Counted from the stretch's first letter, positions 53,273 through 62,462 are shown. The stretch: 64,000 bases of DNA from Alcanivoracaceae bacterium (GCA_023146255.1 JAGLCJ010000003.1:186001-250000), one strand, 5' to 3'. Made by a program: numbers and translations. The notes: generated by a model from the letters alone, not told the origin.

Positions 53273-56200
53273 ATGTTGATACTGCCCGGTAGTAACGCCC
53301 TGTCTCCGTTCCGTCAGGAAAAGCTGTTGCAGGCGCACCCCGCCGTTGTTTCGTTTGGCTGCCGTTTTGTTCACTTTGCCGACCTGTCGGAAGGGCTTAG
53401 TGCGGATCAGCAGGCGGTGCTGGGCAAGCTGTTGCAATACGGCCCGAGCAGCTCGGAGCAGCAGGTCGATGGCGAGTTGCTGCTGGTGGTGCCGCGTCCC
53501 GGGACCATTTCACCCTGGTCGTCGAAGGCGACCGATATCTGCCATAACGCCGGTCTGGCCGCAGTGCATCGGGTTGAGCGCGGGATTGAATACCGGGTGC
53601 AGTTCGCCGATGACGCCAGCGCCGAACAGCGCGAGGCGTTTCGTGCGGCGATCCACGACCGCATGACCCAGGCGGTGTTGACGGACCTTAACGAGGCGGA
53701 AAAGCTGTTTGCCCGGCATCAACCGAAAACGCTGGCGCGGGTGGATGTGCTGGGCGGTGGTCGCGAGGCGCTGGAGCAGGCCAACAAAAACCTCGGCCTG
53801 GCCCTCGCTGAAGATGAAATTGATTATCTGGTAGAGCAGTTCAAGCGTCTCAATCGCAACCCCACTGACGCCGAGCTGATGATGTTTGCCCAGGCAAACT
53901 CGGAGCATTGCCGCCACAAGATTTTTAATGCTGACTGGACCATCGACGGCGAGCAGCAGGACATCAGTCTGTTCGGCATGATTCGCAATACTTTCAAGCA
54001 AAGCCCTGAAGGTGTTTTGTCGGCCTACAAGGACAACGCCTCGGTGATTGCCGGCTCAGTGGCAGAACGATTCTTTGCCGACCCGGATTCCCAGCAGTAC
54101 GGCTTTGTCGAGGAGCCGGTACACATTTTGATGAAGGTGGAGACCCATAATCATCCCACCGCCATTGCCCCGCATCCGGGCGCGGCCACCGGCTCCGGTG
54201 GTGAGATCCGCGATGAAGGCGCCACCGGCCGTGGCTCGAAACCGAAAGCGGGCCTGACCGGCTTTTCGGTTTCGAACCTGAATATTCCCGGTTTCCGTCA
54301 GCCGTGGGAGCAGGATTACGGCAAACCAGACCGGATTGCTTCGGCGCTGGATATCATGATCGAAGGCCCGCTGGGCGGTGCCGCGTTTAACAACGAGTTC
54401 GGTCGGCCGAATATCAATGGCTATTTTCGCACTCTGGAAATCGAGGCGCCGGGTGTCAGCGGTGACGAAATGCGTGGCTATCACAAGCCGATCATGATCG
54501 CCGGCGGCGTTGGTAATATTCGCGAACAGCATGTCGAGAAACATCGCATTCCAGCCGGTGCAAAAATTATTGTGCTTGGTGGGCCGGCATTGCTGATCGG
54601 TCTTGGTGGTGGTGCGGCCTCATCAATGGCCTCCGGGCAGAGTGCCGAGGCGCTGGATTTTGCTTCGGTGCAGCGCGACAACCCGGAAATCGAACGCCGT
54701 TGTCAGGAAGTGATTGATCGTTGCTGGGCCTATGGCGACCGTAACCCGATTATTTCCGTTCATGATGTTGGCGCTGGCGGCCTCTCCAATGCCTTGCCGG
54801 AGCTGGTTCATGATGCTGATCGTGGCGCTGTTCTTGAGCTGCGCCGGGTGCCCTGCGATGAGCCTGGCATGAGTCCGGTGGAAATCTGGTGTAACGAGGC
54901 GCAGGAGCGTTATGTGCTGGCGGTCAGTGGCGAAGATTTGCCACGTTTTGAAGCAATCTGCCAGCGCGAGCGCGCACCCTTTGCTGTGCTCGGCGAAGCC
55001 ACTGAAGACGAGCATCTGAAAGTTGGCGACGAGCTGCTTGGCGAAGCGCCGGTGGACTTGCCGATGAATGTACTGTTCGGCAAGCCGCCGAAAATGCAGC
55101 GCGAGTTTGATCGTGCCGACTTTGTCCGGCAGTCGTTCTCGCTGTCCGGTATTGAACTGCGTGAAGCGGTACAGCGAGTACTGCAGCTGCCGACGGTGGC
55201 GAGCAAGAGCTTCCTGATTACCATCGGTGACCGTTCGGTAACCGGTCTGGTCAATCGCGAGCAGATGGTTGGCCCCTGGCAGGTGCCGGTGGCGGACTGT
55301 GCGGTGACCGCCAGTGGCTATAATGGCTACACCGGTGAAGCCATGGCCATGGGCGAGCGCACACCGCTGGCGCTGATCAATGCCGCCGCTTCCGGGCGCA
55401 TGGCGGTGGCGGAATCGATTACCAATATTGCCGCTGCCGACATTGGCGAACTTGGCAACATCAAATTGTCCGCCAACTGGATGGCCGCCGCCGGTCATCC
55501 GGGTGAAGACCAGAATCTGTTTGATACCGTGCGCGCGGTCGGCATGGAGCTGTGCCCGGAACTCGGTATTGCCATTCCGGTGGGCAAGGATTCCTTGTCC
55601 ATGCGGACCTTGTGGCAGGATCGCGGTCTGAAAAAATCGGTTACCGCGCCGTTGTCGCTGATCGTATCGTCGTTCGCGCCGGTGCGGGACATTCGCAATA
55701 CCGTGACGCCGCAGCTGCGAACTGTGCCGGACTCGGTACTGCTGTTGCTGGATCTTGGTCGTGGTCAGAATCGTCTTGGTGGTTCGGCGTTGGCGCAGGT
55801 GTTTGGCCGCGTCGGCGAGGAGGCACCGGATCTGGATGATCCGACGCTGCTCAGCAACTTTTTCAGCGTCACTCAGGGCCTGCTCGCCGAGCAGCGTTTG
55901 CTGGCCTATCACGATCGCTCTGATGGAGGCCTGTTCGTGTCGCTGGCGGAGATGGTGTTTGCCGGTCGCGTCGGTGCTGATCTGGTGCTCGATCATATCG
56001 CTGGTGATGGCGAGGAAGCACTTTCCGCGTTGTTCGCCGAAGAACTTGGTGCGGTGATTCAGGTGCGCGCCGAAGATGCCGACTATGTGATTGCCCGTTA
56101 CGCTGAAACCGGTCTTGGAGAATGCATTCACCGCATCGGCGAGCTGAATGCGGAAGACGTGCTTCGTGTCCGCCTCGGCGGTGCCATTCTGCTCGAGTCG

Positions 56201-57160
56201 CCGCGCCGTGATCTGCATCGCAGCTGGGCGGAAACCAGCTATCGCATTCAGGCGCTGCGGGATAACCCGAACTGCGCGCAGCAGGAATTTGATGCTATTG
56301 CTGATGCCAATGATCCGGGCCTGAATGTGCGTCTGACGTTTGACATGAGTGAAAACGTGGCAGCGCCCTTTATCGGCGGCGCCCGGCCGAAGGTGGCGAT
56401 CCTGCGCGAGCAGGGCGTCAATGGTCATGTCGAGATGGCGGCCGTGTTCCAGCGTGCCGGCTTTGATGCCTATGACGTGCACATGAGCGATCTGCTGGCG
56501 GGTCGCGCGAAGCTGTCCGATTTCCTTGGCCTGGTCGCCTGCGGTGGTTTCTCTTACGGCGATGTGCTCGGAGCCGGTGAAGGCTGGGCGAAAACCATTC
56601 TCTACAACGCGGCGTTGCGCGATGCGTTCAGTGCTTTCTTTGCCCGCCCGGATACGTTTGCGCTGGGTGTTTGCAACGGCTGCCAGATGCTATCGGCGCT
56701 GAAGGAGCTGATTCCGGGAACCAACCACTGGCCGCGTTTTGTTCGTAACCTGTCCGAGCAGTTTGAAGCGCGCACTTCGCTGGTGGAAATTACCCGTTCG
56801 CCGTCGATCTTCCTCGATGGCATGGCCGGTACCCGTCTGCCGATTGCGGTGGCGCATGGTGAGGGCCGGGTGGAAATCAGTGATGCCAACTTTCAGGCCT
56901 GCGTCGAGCAGCAACTACTGGCGTTGCGCTTTATCGATTCGTTTGGCAACCCGGCGCTGAATTATCCGGCCAACCCGAATGGCTCGATTGCCGGTGCCAC
57001 CGGTTTCACCACGCCGGATGGCCGCGTCACCATCATGATGCCGCACCCGGAGCGGGTATTCCGGGTGGTCCAGCAAAGCTGGTGCCCGGATGAATGGAAG
57101 CAGTTCGAGAACGCGCCCTGGTTCCGCATGTTCGCCAATGCCCGCAAATGGCTGGGCTGA
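53273..57160 (+). CDS. purL: Phosphoribosylformylglycinamidine synthase
   Basis: Large single-chain enzyme (1295 aa, the E. coli length) that makes FGAM from FGAR, glutamine and ATP. Synthetase half: FAQANSEHCRHKIF, KVETHNHPTAIAPHPGAATG and RDEGATGRGS; second ATP-like half with DRSDGGLFVSL; C-terminal glutaminase with LGVCNGCQML and MPHPERVFR. The frame is open 71 codons further upstream through the inverted-repeat element, but family similarity starts at the ATG at 53273. Followed at 4 bp by a hotdog thioesterase gene. Confidence 0.98.
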   Translation: MLILPGSNALSPFRQEKLLQAHPAVVSFGCRFVHFADLSEGLSADQQAVLGKLLQYGPSSSEQQVDGELLLVVPRPGTISPWSSKATDICHNAGLAAVHRVERGIEYRVQFADDASAEQREAFRAAIHDRMTQAVLTDLNEAEKLFARHQPKTLARVDVLGGGREALEQANKNLGLALAEDEIDYLVEQFKRLNRNPTDAELMMFAQANSEHCRHKIFNADWTIDGEQQDISLFGMIRNTFKQSPEGVLSAYKDNASVIAGSVAERFFADPDSQQYGFVEEPVHILMKVETHNHPTAIAPHPGAATGSGGEIRDEGATGRGSKPKAGLTGFSVSNLNIPGFRQPWEQDYGKPDRIASALDIMIEGPLGGAAFNNEFGRPNINGYFRTLEIEAPGVSGDEMRGYHKPIMIAGGVGNIREQHVEKHRIPAGAKIIVLGGPALLIGLGGGAASSMASGQSAEALDFASVQRDNPEIERRCQEVIDRCWAYGDRNPIISVHDVGAGGLSNALPELVHDADRGAVLELRRVPCDEPGMSPVEIWCNEAQERYVLAVSGEDLPRFEAICQRERAPFAVLGEATEDEHLKVGDELLGEAPVDLPMNVLFGKPPKMQREFDRADFVRQSFSLSGIELREAVQRVLQLPTVASKSFLITIGDRSVTGLVNREQMVGPWQVPVADCAVTASGYNGYTGEAMAMGERTPLALINAAASGRMAVAESITNIAAADIGELGNIKLSANWMAAAGHPGEDQNLFDTVRAVGMELCPELGIAIPVGKDSLSMRTLWQDRGLKKSVTAPLSLIVSSFAPVRDIRNTVTPQLRTVPDSVLLLLDLGRGQNRLGGSALAQVFGRVGEEAPDLDDPTLLSNFFSVTQGLLAEQRLLAYHDRSDGGLFVSLAEMVFAGRVGADLVLDHIAGDGEEALSALFAEELGAVIQVRAEDADYVIARYAETGLGECIHRIGELNAEDVLRVRLGGAILLESPRRDLHRSWAETSYRIQALRDNPNCAQQEFDAIADANDPGLNVRLTFDMSENVAAPFIGGARPKVAILREQGVNGHVEMAAVFQRAGFDAYDVHMSDLLAGRAKLSDFLGLVACGGFSYGDVLGAGEGWAKTILYNAALRDAFSAFFARPDTFALGVCNGCQMLSALKELIPGTNHWPRFVRNLSEQFEARTSLVEITRSPSIFLDGMAGTRLPIAVAHGEGRVEISDANFQACVEQQLLALRFIDSFGNPALNYPANPNGSIAGATGFTTPDGRVTIMMPHPERVFRVVQQSWCPDEWKQFENAPWFRMFANARKWLG

Positions 57161-57164
57161 ACCG

Positions 57165-57833
57165 ATGACCGAGAAGACCTGGGGCCCGTTCGAGCTGCTG
57201 GCCGCCCATCAGGGCGAGGTGCCGGAAACCTTTGTGATTCGTCGTCGCATTGCCGCGGCCATGCAGCAACTGTCCGAGCGGCTGATTCGCGTCGACGCGG
57301 AAGATGGCGATCTTGAACAGTGGGCCGGCACGCTGGAGAAGCTGGTCGAGCAGGTCGGCACACCGCCACGGCGCAATACTCGTGAGGCCAATCGGCGTTT
57401 GTTTACCGGTCAGGCCAGCAGTTTCGATGTGTTCGACATGATGGACTATGACCCGATGGGCGGTCTGTCCAATCCGATTGCGCCGCAGCTGCGCTGGGTC
57501 AGTGAGTCCGCCGAAGGGGTTGAAGGTGTCATTCGTCTCGGCGAGCACTACCAGGGTCCGCCCGGTCGTGTTCATGGCGGCGTTATTGCCTGGATTCTCG
57601 ACGCCTTGCTGTCGCGTGCGATGCATGCCGCGCTGAAGATCGGTGTGACCGGCACTTTGAACATCCGCTATATGGCCTCGACCCCGGTTGACGCTGAACT
57701 GCTTTGCACGGCGAAGCTGGTGCGCATGGAAGGTCGGAAGATGTTTATCGAAGGTGCGATCTTCCATGGTGAGCAGCAGACGGTGCAGGCAGAGGGTATT
57801 TTTCTGCAACCGGACTTCAGTAAACGCAAATGA
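57165..57833 (+). CDS. PaaI/hotdog-fold thioesterase-like protein (copy 1)
   Basis: A 222-aa protein with a helical N-terminal half (about 1-90, RRRIAAAMQQLSERLIRV) and a hotdog domain in the C-terminal half with YQGPPGRVHGGVIAWILDALL, GTLNIRYM and RMEGRKMFIEGAI. The HGG motif plus adjacent helix is typical of PaaI-type acyl-CoA thioesterases, but substrate is unknown. Start at 57165, 4 bp after purL. A clear paralogue of the next gene, coupled to it by an ATGA overlap. Confidence 0.82.
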   Translation: MTEKTWGPFELLAAHQGEVPETFVIRRRIAAAMQQLSERLIRVDAEDGDLEQWAGTLEKLVEQVGTPPRRNTREANRRLFTGQASSFDVFDMMDYDPMGGLSNPIAPQLRWVSESAEGVEGVIRLGEHYQGPPGRVHGGVIAWILDALLSRAMHAALKIGVTGTLNIRYMASTPVDAELLCTAKLVRMEGRKMFIEGAIFHGEQQTVQAEGIFLQPDFSKRK

Positions 57834-58513
57834 CCGAGCGCTATCACTTCTCCACTATTCGTGTCGGCGAGATGCCGGCGCCCACCGCCGAAACGGAAAC
57901 CCGGCGCGAGATTGCCTCGGCGCTGAAAACCATCACCGAGCAGCTGGTGCGGATGGATGCCTCGCCGGATGAGCTGGCCGGTTACGCCGCTGAACTGTCC
58001 GCTCTGGCCGGCCGCATCAGTCAGCATGACAAGCGCGATTTTCCGGCCATGCTGGCGCGCCTGTTTCAGGGCGACGCCAGTCGTCAGGACCTGCTCGACG
58101 TGCTCGATTTCGAGATTCTGACTGGCCGCTCCACGCCGTTGTCGCTACCCCTGGAGCTGTGGCTCGACGGCGATATTGTGCGTGGCAAGGCCAATTACGG
58201 TTTGCCCTGGCAGGGCCCGCCGGGCCGTGTGCACGGCGGCGTATTGTCGCTGACCATGGATATCCTGCTGGCCAAGACGCAGGATTTTTTCCCCAATCTC
58301 GGCATGACCGGCACGCTCAATCTGCGTTATCTGGCAGCCACGCCGTTAAATACCGATGTCACGCTGGAGGCGAGGGTGCAGCGTATCGAAGGCCGCAAGC
58401 TGTTCTGCGAGGGCCGTGTGCTGGTTGGCGACAAGGTGTCGGTGGAGGCCAGCGGTATCTGGGTCAGCGCCAGTGGTGATTACCAGTGGAAAGAGGAATA
58501 TCGACCGCAATGA
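57830..58513 (+). CDS. PaaI/hotdog-fold thioesterase-like protein (copy 2)
   Basis: A 227-aa protein with the same layout: helical N-terminal part, then the hotdog domain with WQGPPGRVHGGVLSLTMDILL, GMTGTLNLRYLAATPL and RIEGRKLFCEGRV. The domain is clearly homologous to copy 1, indicating tandem duplication. It may form a heterodimer with copy 1; this is inference. ATGA overlaps couple it to copy 1 and to the NIF3-like gene. Confidence 0.82.
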   Translation: MTERYHFSTIRVGEMPAPTAETETRREIASALKTITEQLVRMDASPDELAGYAAELSALAGRISQHDKRDFPAMLARLFQGDASRQDLLDVLDFEILTGRSTPLSLPLELWLDGDIVRGKANYGLPWQGPPGRVHGGVLSLTMDILLAKTQDFFPNLGMTGTLNLRYLAATPLNTDVTLEARVQRIEGRKLFCEGRVLVGDKVSVEASGIWVSASGDYQWKEEYRPQ

Positions 58514-58827
58514 CGGTATTCAAACTCTGCTTCTACGTGCCGGAAAAAGATGCGGAAGCGGTCAAGCAGGCGGTGTTTGCCGCCGGTGCCGGCCGTATCG
58601 GCAACTATGAGTGCTGTGCCTGGCAGGTGCTGGGGCAGGGCCAGTTTCGTCCGCTGGCTGGCAGCAATCCGCATATCGGCGTGCAGGGTGAAATTGAAAC
58701 GGTGCTGGAGTACCGGGTCGAAATGATCTGTGCAGAGCAGCATCTTGCCGCCGCGCTGGCGGCGCTGCGTGCAGCGCATCCTTATGAAGAGCCGGCCATT
58801 GACGTCTGGCGGCTGGAATCGATCTAG
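58510..58827 (+). CDS. NIF3-like / YqfO-family small protein
   Basis: A 105-aa protein resembling the insertion domain of NIF3 (YqfO) proteins: KLCFYVPEKDAEAVKQAVFAAGAGRIGNYECC, the QGQFRPLAGSNPHIG stretch and AAHPYEEPAIDVWRLE. Such stand-alone units occur in many gammaproteobacteria; function unknown. ATG overlaps the previous stop. Last gene of the purL-hotdog-hotdog run. Confidence 0.82.
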   Translation: MTVFKLCFYVPEKDAEAVKQAVFAAGAGRIGNYECCAWQVLGQGQFRPLAGSNPHIGVQGEIETVLEYRVEMICAEQHLAAALAALRAAHPYEEPAIDVWRLESI

Positions 58828-58829
58828 TC

Positions 58830-59753
58830 TTACGCTTCGACCGGTTTGGCCGGCTGACCAACCCAGGCCAGTATTTCCTCACTACGGCGTTGCACCAGCG
58901 CGCGTCCTTCGGCGATGGCTTCGTGGGCACGGTGAAAATCCATCAGGGCAAAATCTTCCAGCTGTGGCACCAGTGAGATTTCCGCCGGGTCGCCGGCCAT
59001 GCGGCTGCGGGTGATGCGGTCCTGCATGATGTTGATGCTGGCGGATACCACGTCAAGCAGGCCCGGTTCCGCCGCCGGATCATCACTTGGGCTGAACACG
59101 TAATCGGCCAGCTTCTGCCACAGGCCATGATCAACCTTGTCGTTGCTGCCGGCTTCCTGCTCGGCGGCATCGCGACTGTGGCGTGGCATATGGGCGCCGA
59201 CCAGCTGGGCGTTCAGATTCACGGCAATAACGATATCGGCGCCGAGTGCGCGACAGGCGGATACCGGCACCGGATTGACCAGGCCACCGTCGAGCATCCA
59301 GCGATCTTCAACCTGTACCGGGGAAAATACGCCGGGCAGGGCGCAGGATGCCCGAGCTGCACGCAGCACCGGGCCGCGGCGAATCCAGACTTCGCGGCCG
59401 CTCTTCATTTCCGTGGCGATGGTGACGAATTTCTTTTCCAGATCTTCGATATTCGGGTTGCGATGCTTGTCGCGAAAGAAACCGAACAGCTTCTCACCCT
59501 TGACCATGCCACCGGCGAGACTGAAATCGAGCAGACCGAATACGTCGCGCATGGTCAGGGCTTCGACCCACTCGGCAAATTCGTCGAGTTGGCCGGACAC
59601 ATAGACGGCACCGACCAGTGCACCAATGGAGGTTCCTGCCACCACCTGCGGGCGTACCCCCAGTTTTTCCAGCTCCTGAATCACGCCGATATGAGCCCAG
59701 CCGCGGGCCGAGCCGCTGCCCAGTGCAAGACCAATCACTGGTTCATGATTCAT
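58830..59753 (-). CDS. Patatin-like phospholipase (RssA-type)
   Basis: A 307-aa serine hydrolase with the patatin oxyanion hole GLALGSGSARGWAHIGVI, the nucleophile elbow GTSIGALVGAVY and the dyad aspartate in LDGGLVNPVPV. It matches RssA-like proteins of unknown substrate. Last gene of the NudL-carbonic anhydrase-DUF1289-patatin run; ATG overlaps the DUF1289 stop by 4 bp. Confidence 0.92.
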   Translation of the reverse strand: MNHEPVIGLALGSGSARGWAHIGVIQELEKLGVRPQVVAGTSIGALVGAVYVSGQLDEFAEWVEALTMRDVFGLLDFSLAGGMVKGEKLFGFFRDKHRNPNIEDLEKKFVTIATEMKSGREVWIRRGPVLRAARASCALPGVFSPVQVEDRWMLDGGLVNPVPVSACRALGADIVIAVNLNAQLVGAHMPRHSRDAAEQEAGSNDKVDHGLWQKLADYVFSPSDDPAAEPGLLDVVSASINIMQDRITRSRMAGDPAEISLVPQLEDFALMDFHRAHEAIAEGRALVQRRSEEILAWVGQPAKPVEA

Positions 59754-59974
59754 CTCTGCTCTCCGATCAGACAAACTGCAATATCACCGCTCATGCGCAC
59801 CTGGCAGCGTCGTAACACTTCCCGCTGCTGATCCGCGGGCATCCGCCCCCACTGGCTGATTTCCCTGCCGGTACGGAAGCAGCCGACGCAGATATCGTCG
59901 GCATCCAGTGCGCAGATGCTGACACAGGGGGAGGGGACAATATCGATCGAATCAGTTGGAATGGTAACGCTCAT
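59750..59974 (-). CDS. DUF1289 domain protein
   Basis: A 74-aa cysteine-rich protein with the family pattern SPCVSICALDADDICVGCFR followed by TGREISQWGRM. Four clustered cysteines suggest a small metal-binding unit. Its 5' end overlaps the upstream carbonic anhydrase-like gene by 23 bp, and its stop overlaps the patatin start. Confidence 0.9.
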   Translation of the reverse strand: MSVTIPTDSIDIVPSPCVSICALDADDICVGCFRTGREISQWGRMPADQQREVLRRCQVRMSGDIAVCLIGEQR

Positions 59975-60488
59975 CGACCTTCAGCTCTGTGCTGTAACGC
60001 TTGCCATTCTCGACGTAATGCATGGCGCTCATCTGCAGCATCATGCGCTGGCCATCGCTGATCGGTTTGACGATTTTTGCTGGCGAGCCGAGCACCAGTG
60101 ATCCGTCCGGAATTTCCATGCCTTCTGGCACCAGCGCATTGGCGCCGATAATACAGTGCTTGCCGATCTTGACCCGGTTCAGCACCACCGCATTGATGCC
60201 GATCAGCGAGTAATCACCAATTTCGCAACCATGCAGCATTACCTTGTGGCCGACCGTGACACCTTTGCCAATGGTCAACGGGGTGCCGGGGTCGATATGC
60301 AGCACCGAGCCGTCCTGAATATTGCTGTCATCACCGATGCGGATCACATCATTGTCGGCGCGCAGCACGCAGTTGAACCAGATGCTGACGTTATTGCCCA
60401 GCTCTACCGAGCCTATTACGGTGGCGTTTTCAGCAATCCAGCAATTGTCACCGGTTTCAAGCCGGCGATCTCCGAGGGTGTAAATCAT
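59952..60488 (-). CDS. Gamma-carbonic anhydrase family protein (YrdA-like)
   Basis: A 178-aa left-handed beta-helix protein with hexapeptide repeats: GNNVSIWFNCVLRADNDVI, SNIQDGSVLHID, TVGHKVMLHGCEIGDYSLIG and ANALVPEGMEIPDGSLVLG. Histidines in VLHID, VGHKV and LHGCE are at the metal-ligand positions of the gamma class. Carbonic anhydrase activity in YrdA-like proteins is not proven. Second gene of the minus-strand operon. Confidence 0.93.
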   Translation of the reverse strand: MIYTLGDRRLETGDNCWIAENATVIGSVELGNNVSIWFNCVLRADNDVIRIGDDSNIQDGSVLHIDPGTPLTIGKGVTVGHKVMLHGCEIGDYSLIGINAVVLNRVKIGKHCIIGANALVPEGMEIPDGSLVLGSPAKIVKPISDGQRMMLQMSAMHYVENGKRYSTELKVDERYHSN

Positions 60489-60497
60489 GCTTGTCTC

Positions 60498-61079
60498 TCA
60501 GGCAGATTCTTCGAACGGGATGTCAGCGTCGAACACATTGTTGAGCAGGTCAAGGATCATGAAGGCAGTCAGGCCCCAGATGCGCTTGCCGTCATAGTGA
60601 TAAGTCGGGATGCGGAATTTCTTGCCGTAAAAATCGATCGGGCTGGACAGGTCCGGCCGGGTATCGAGGAAGAACTCCAGTGGCACACGGAAGATCTGGT
60701 CAATTTCACGCTCCTCCGCCAGCAGGGCCACATCGTGGGGAACAATGCCAACAAAGGGGGTGACCTTCATGCCGAACCGGGAGGCCAGGGGCGACAGTTG
60801 AGCGACCACCTCAACTTCTTCCGGCGACAGGCCAACCTCTTCATGACTTTCACGCAGCGCAGTGCTGAGCAGGTCACGGTCAACCGGATCGCGCTTGCCG
60901 CCGGGAAAGGCAACCTCGCCGGCGTGGGTAGGCATGCCGGCCGAGCGCACCGTCAGGATCAGCTCCGGGTCGGGTCGGTCGGTGAACGGCATCAGCACAG
61001 CCGCCTCCGGCAGCCGCACCGGGAAGTCCCGCAGCTGGTAGTCCTGAAGCTTGTGTCGGAGCAGATTCAGCCTGTCCAC
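60498..61079 (-). CDS. nudL: Nudix CoA diphosphatase-like hydrolase
   Basis: A 193-aa Nudix protein resembling NudL: TVRSAGMPTHAGEVAFPGGKRDPVDRDLLSTALRESHEEVGL contains the Nudix box preceded by the CoA-diphosphatase region. VPHDVALLAEEREIDQIFRVPLEFFLD follows. The likely reaction is cleavage of CoA to acyl- or 3',5'-ADP plus phosphopantetheine, inferred from family. Start is GTG with AGGT 5 nt upstream. Confidence 0.9.
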   Translation of the reverse strand: MDRLNLLRHKLQDYQLRDFPVRLPEAAVLMPFTDRPDPELILTVRSAGMPTHAGEVAFPGGKRDPVDRDLLSTALRESHEEVGLSPEEVEVVAQLSPLASRFGMKVTPFVGIVPHDVALLAEEREIDQIFRVPLEFFLDTRPDLSSPIDFYGKKFRIPTYHYDGKRIWGLTAFMILDLLNNVFDADIPFEESA

Positions 61080-61146
61080 AGTGCACCTGTTATTCGCTCT
61101 GGAGCCGCGTCGCCGCCATTTGGCAGCTCAGTCAATCGTATGAGTT

Positions 61147-61164
61147 TTCAAACGGCAGTTTGAA
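61147..61164. promoter_or_regulatory. PsrA-like operator
   Basis: TTCAAAC-GGCA-GTTTGAA is a perfect 18-bp palindrome containing CAAAC-N4-GTTTG, the pattern known for PsrA, a TetR-family fatty-acid-responsive regulator in Pseudomonas. It lies between the divergent Nudix genes. Binding is inferred. Confidence 0.55.
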
Positions 61165-61260
61165 CGCCCCATGGACCGTCGGCAAGGCCAAAAGGTTCAT
61201 CGTCGGTCACCCCGCAGGGTGTGGCATCGGGTTACACTGCCGGTTCAGCGAGGAGGCGCC

Positions 61261-61818
61261 ATGAAGTATTGCAGCCAGTGCGGCAGCGAGCAGCTCCGCT
61301 TTGACATTCCCGAGGGGGACAACCGTCCGCGTTACTGGTGCCCGGACTGCAGCACGATCCATTACCAGAACCCGAAAATTATCGTTGGTGCAGTGCCGGT
61401 GTGGCAGGGCAGGATTCTGCTGTGCAAACGTGCCATTGAGCCGCGCAAGGGCTACTGGACCCTGCCGGCCGGCTTTATGGAAAACGGTGAAACCATGCAG
61501 GAAGGTGCTGCCCGGGAGACCTGGGAGGAAGCCTGCGCCAGTGTCGCGGTGAAGGATCTGTATGCGATGTACAACCTGCCGCATATCTATCAGGTATACG
61601 TGTTCTTTCTCGCTGACATGATCAATGGCGAGTACGGTGTTGGTGAGGAGTCCAGCGATGCCGGTCTGTTCCTGCCCGAGGACATTCCCTGGGATCAGCT
61701 GGCCTTCCCGACTGTCGGCCGCACGCTGAAGTACTTCGTCGAAGACATGAAGACCGGGCAGTATCCGGTCAGGGTGCAGGATATTGCACCGCTCGGGCGT
61801 AAGCCCTCAGAAGACTGA
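61261..61818 (+). CDS. Zinc-ribbon Nudix hydrolase
   Basis: A 185-aa protein with an N-terminal zinc ribbon (CSQC ... CPDC) and a Nudix domain with the box GFMENGETMQEGAARETWEEA. Distant from NudC (256 aa) by size and in lacking its larger N-terminal region, so substrate is not assigned; ADP-ribose or NADH are possibilities. Start at 61261 with GAGGAGG upstream. Confidence 0.88.
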   Translation: MKYCSQCGSEQLRFDIPEGDNRPRYWCPDCSTIHYQNPKIIVGAVPVWQGRILLCKRAIEPRKGYWTLPAGFMENGETMQEGAARETWEEACASVAVKDLYAMYNLPHIYQVYVFFLADMINGEYGVGEESSDAGLFLPEDIPWDQLAFPTVGRTLKYFVEDMKTGQYPVRVQDIAPLGRKPSED

Positions 61819-61856
61819 TCAGGCCCCATCACAAGAAAAACATGGAGAATCGAATC

Positions 61857-62462
61857 ATGTCCCGTTATCTCATTGTCGTCTCGGTGCTGGTGTTGCTTGC
61901 AGCCTGCTCGGACGCACCGGAATCGCCGGTGCCGGTCGTCGACGCGGACAGCCCGGCGCGACCGGTGTATGACGAAGAGGCCATCAAGCAGCAAGCCGCC
62001 CAAGCGCTGCTGCCGTTCAAACAGCAGCTAATGCAGGCGCTGCAGCGTGGGCTTGAGCAGGGCCCGGCTCAGGCGATTGATGTCTGCCGACTGCAGGCGC
62101 CAGCCATTGCGGCGGCGGCCAGTGTTGATGGGGTGACTATTGGTCGTACCAGCTTCCGTCTGCGTAACCCCGGCAATGCGCCGAGCGTCTGGCAGCAGGT
62201 CGGACTGCGCCACTATCAGCAAAGTGAAGATCGCGAGCCAATGTTGATCGATCTGGAAAATGGTCAGATGGGTTACATGGAGCCGATTGTCACAGCGCCG
62301 ATGTGTCTGGCCTGTCATGGCAGCGAGCTGTCGGTTGAGGTGAAGGATGCGCTGGCAAAACATTACCCGGCGGATCAGGCCACGGGCTTTGCTGCCGGCG
62401 ACCTGCGCGGGATTTTCTGGGTCAGCCTGCCGGTCACGGATCAGGTTGTGCCGAGTCCATGA
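61857..62462 (+). CDS. DUF3365 (Tll0287-like) c-type heme lipoprotein
   Basis: A 201-aa lipoprotein (lipobox LLAAC) with one CLACH heme-binding motif near residue 150 and the DUF3365 pattern RNPGNAPSVWQQ, YMEPIVTAPMCLACHGSEL and GFAAGDLRGIFWVSLPV. Likely a periplasmic heme protein or sensor; function unknown. Start at 61857 with GGAGA upstream. Its 3' end overlaps the opposing lipoprotein gene by 29 bp. Confidence 0.85.
   Translation: MSRYLIVVSVLVLLAACSDAPESPVPVVDADSPARPVYDEEAIKQQAAQALLPFKQQLMQALQRGLEQGPAQAIDVCRLQAPAIAAAASVDGVTIGRTSFRLRNPGNAPSVWQQVGLRHYQQSEDREPMLIDLENGQMGYMEPIVTAPMCLACHGSELSVEVKDALAKHYPADQATGFAAGDLRGIFWVSLPVTDQVVPSP

Noticed and set aside
54623..56482. Very long minus-strand frame opposite purL (about 619 codons)
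   Set aside because: Antisense to conserved purL coding; composition is His/Arg/Gln rich as expected for a reversed GC-rich gene, with no recognisable domain.
61233..61238. TACACT as the -10 box of the zinc-ribbon Nudix gene
   Set aside because: No -35 or TG extension; chance match is likely.
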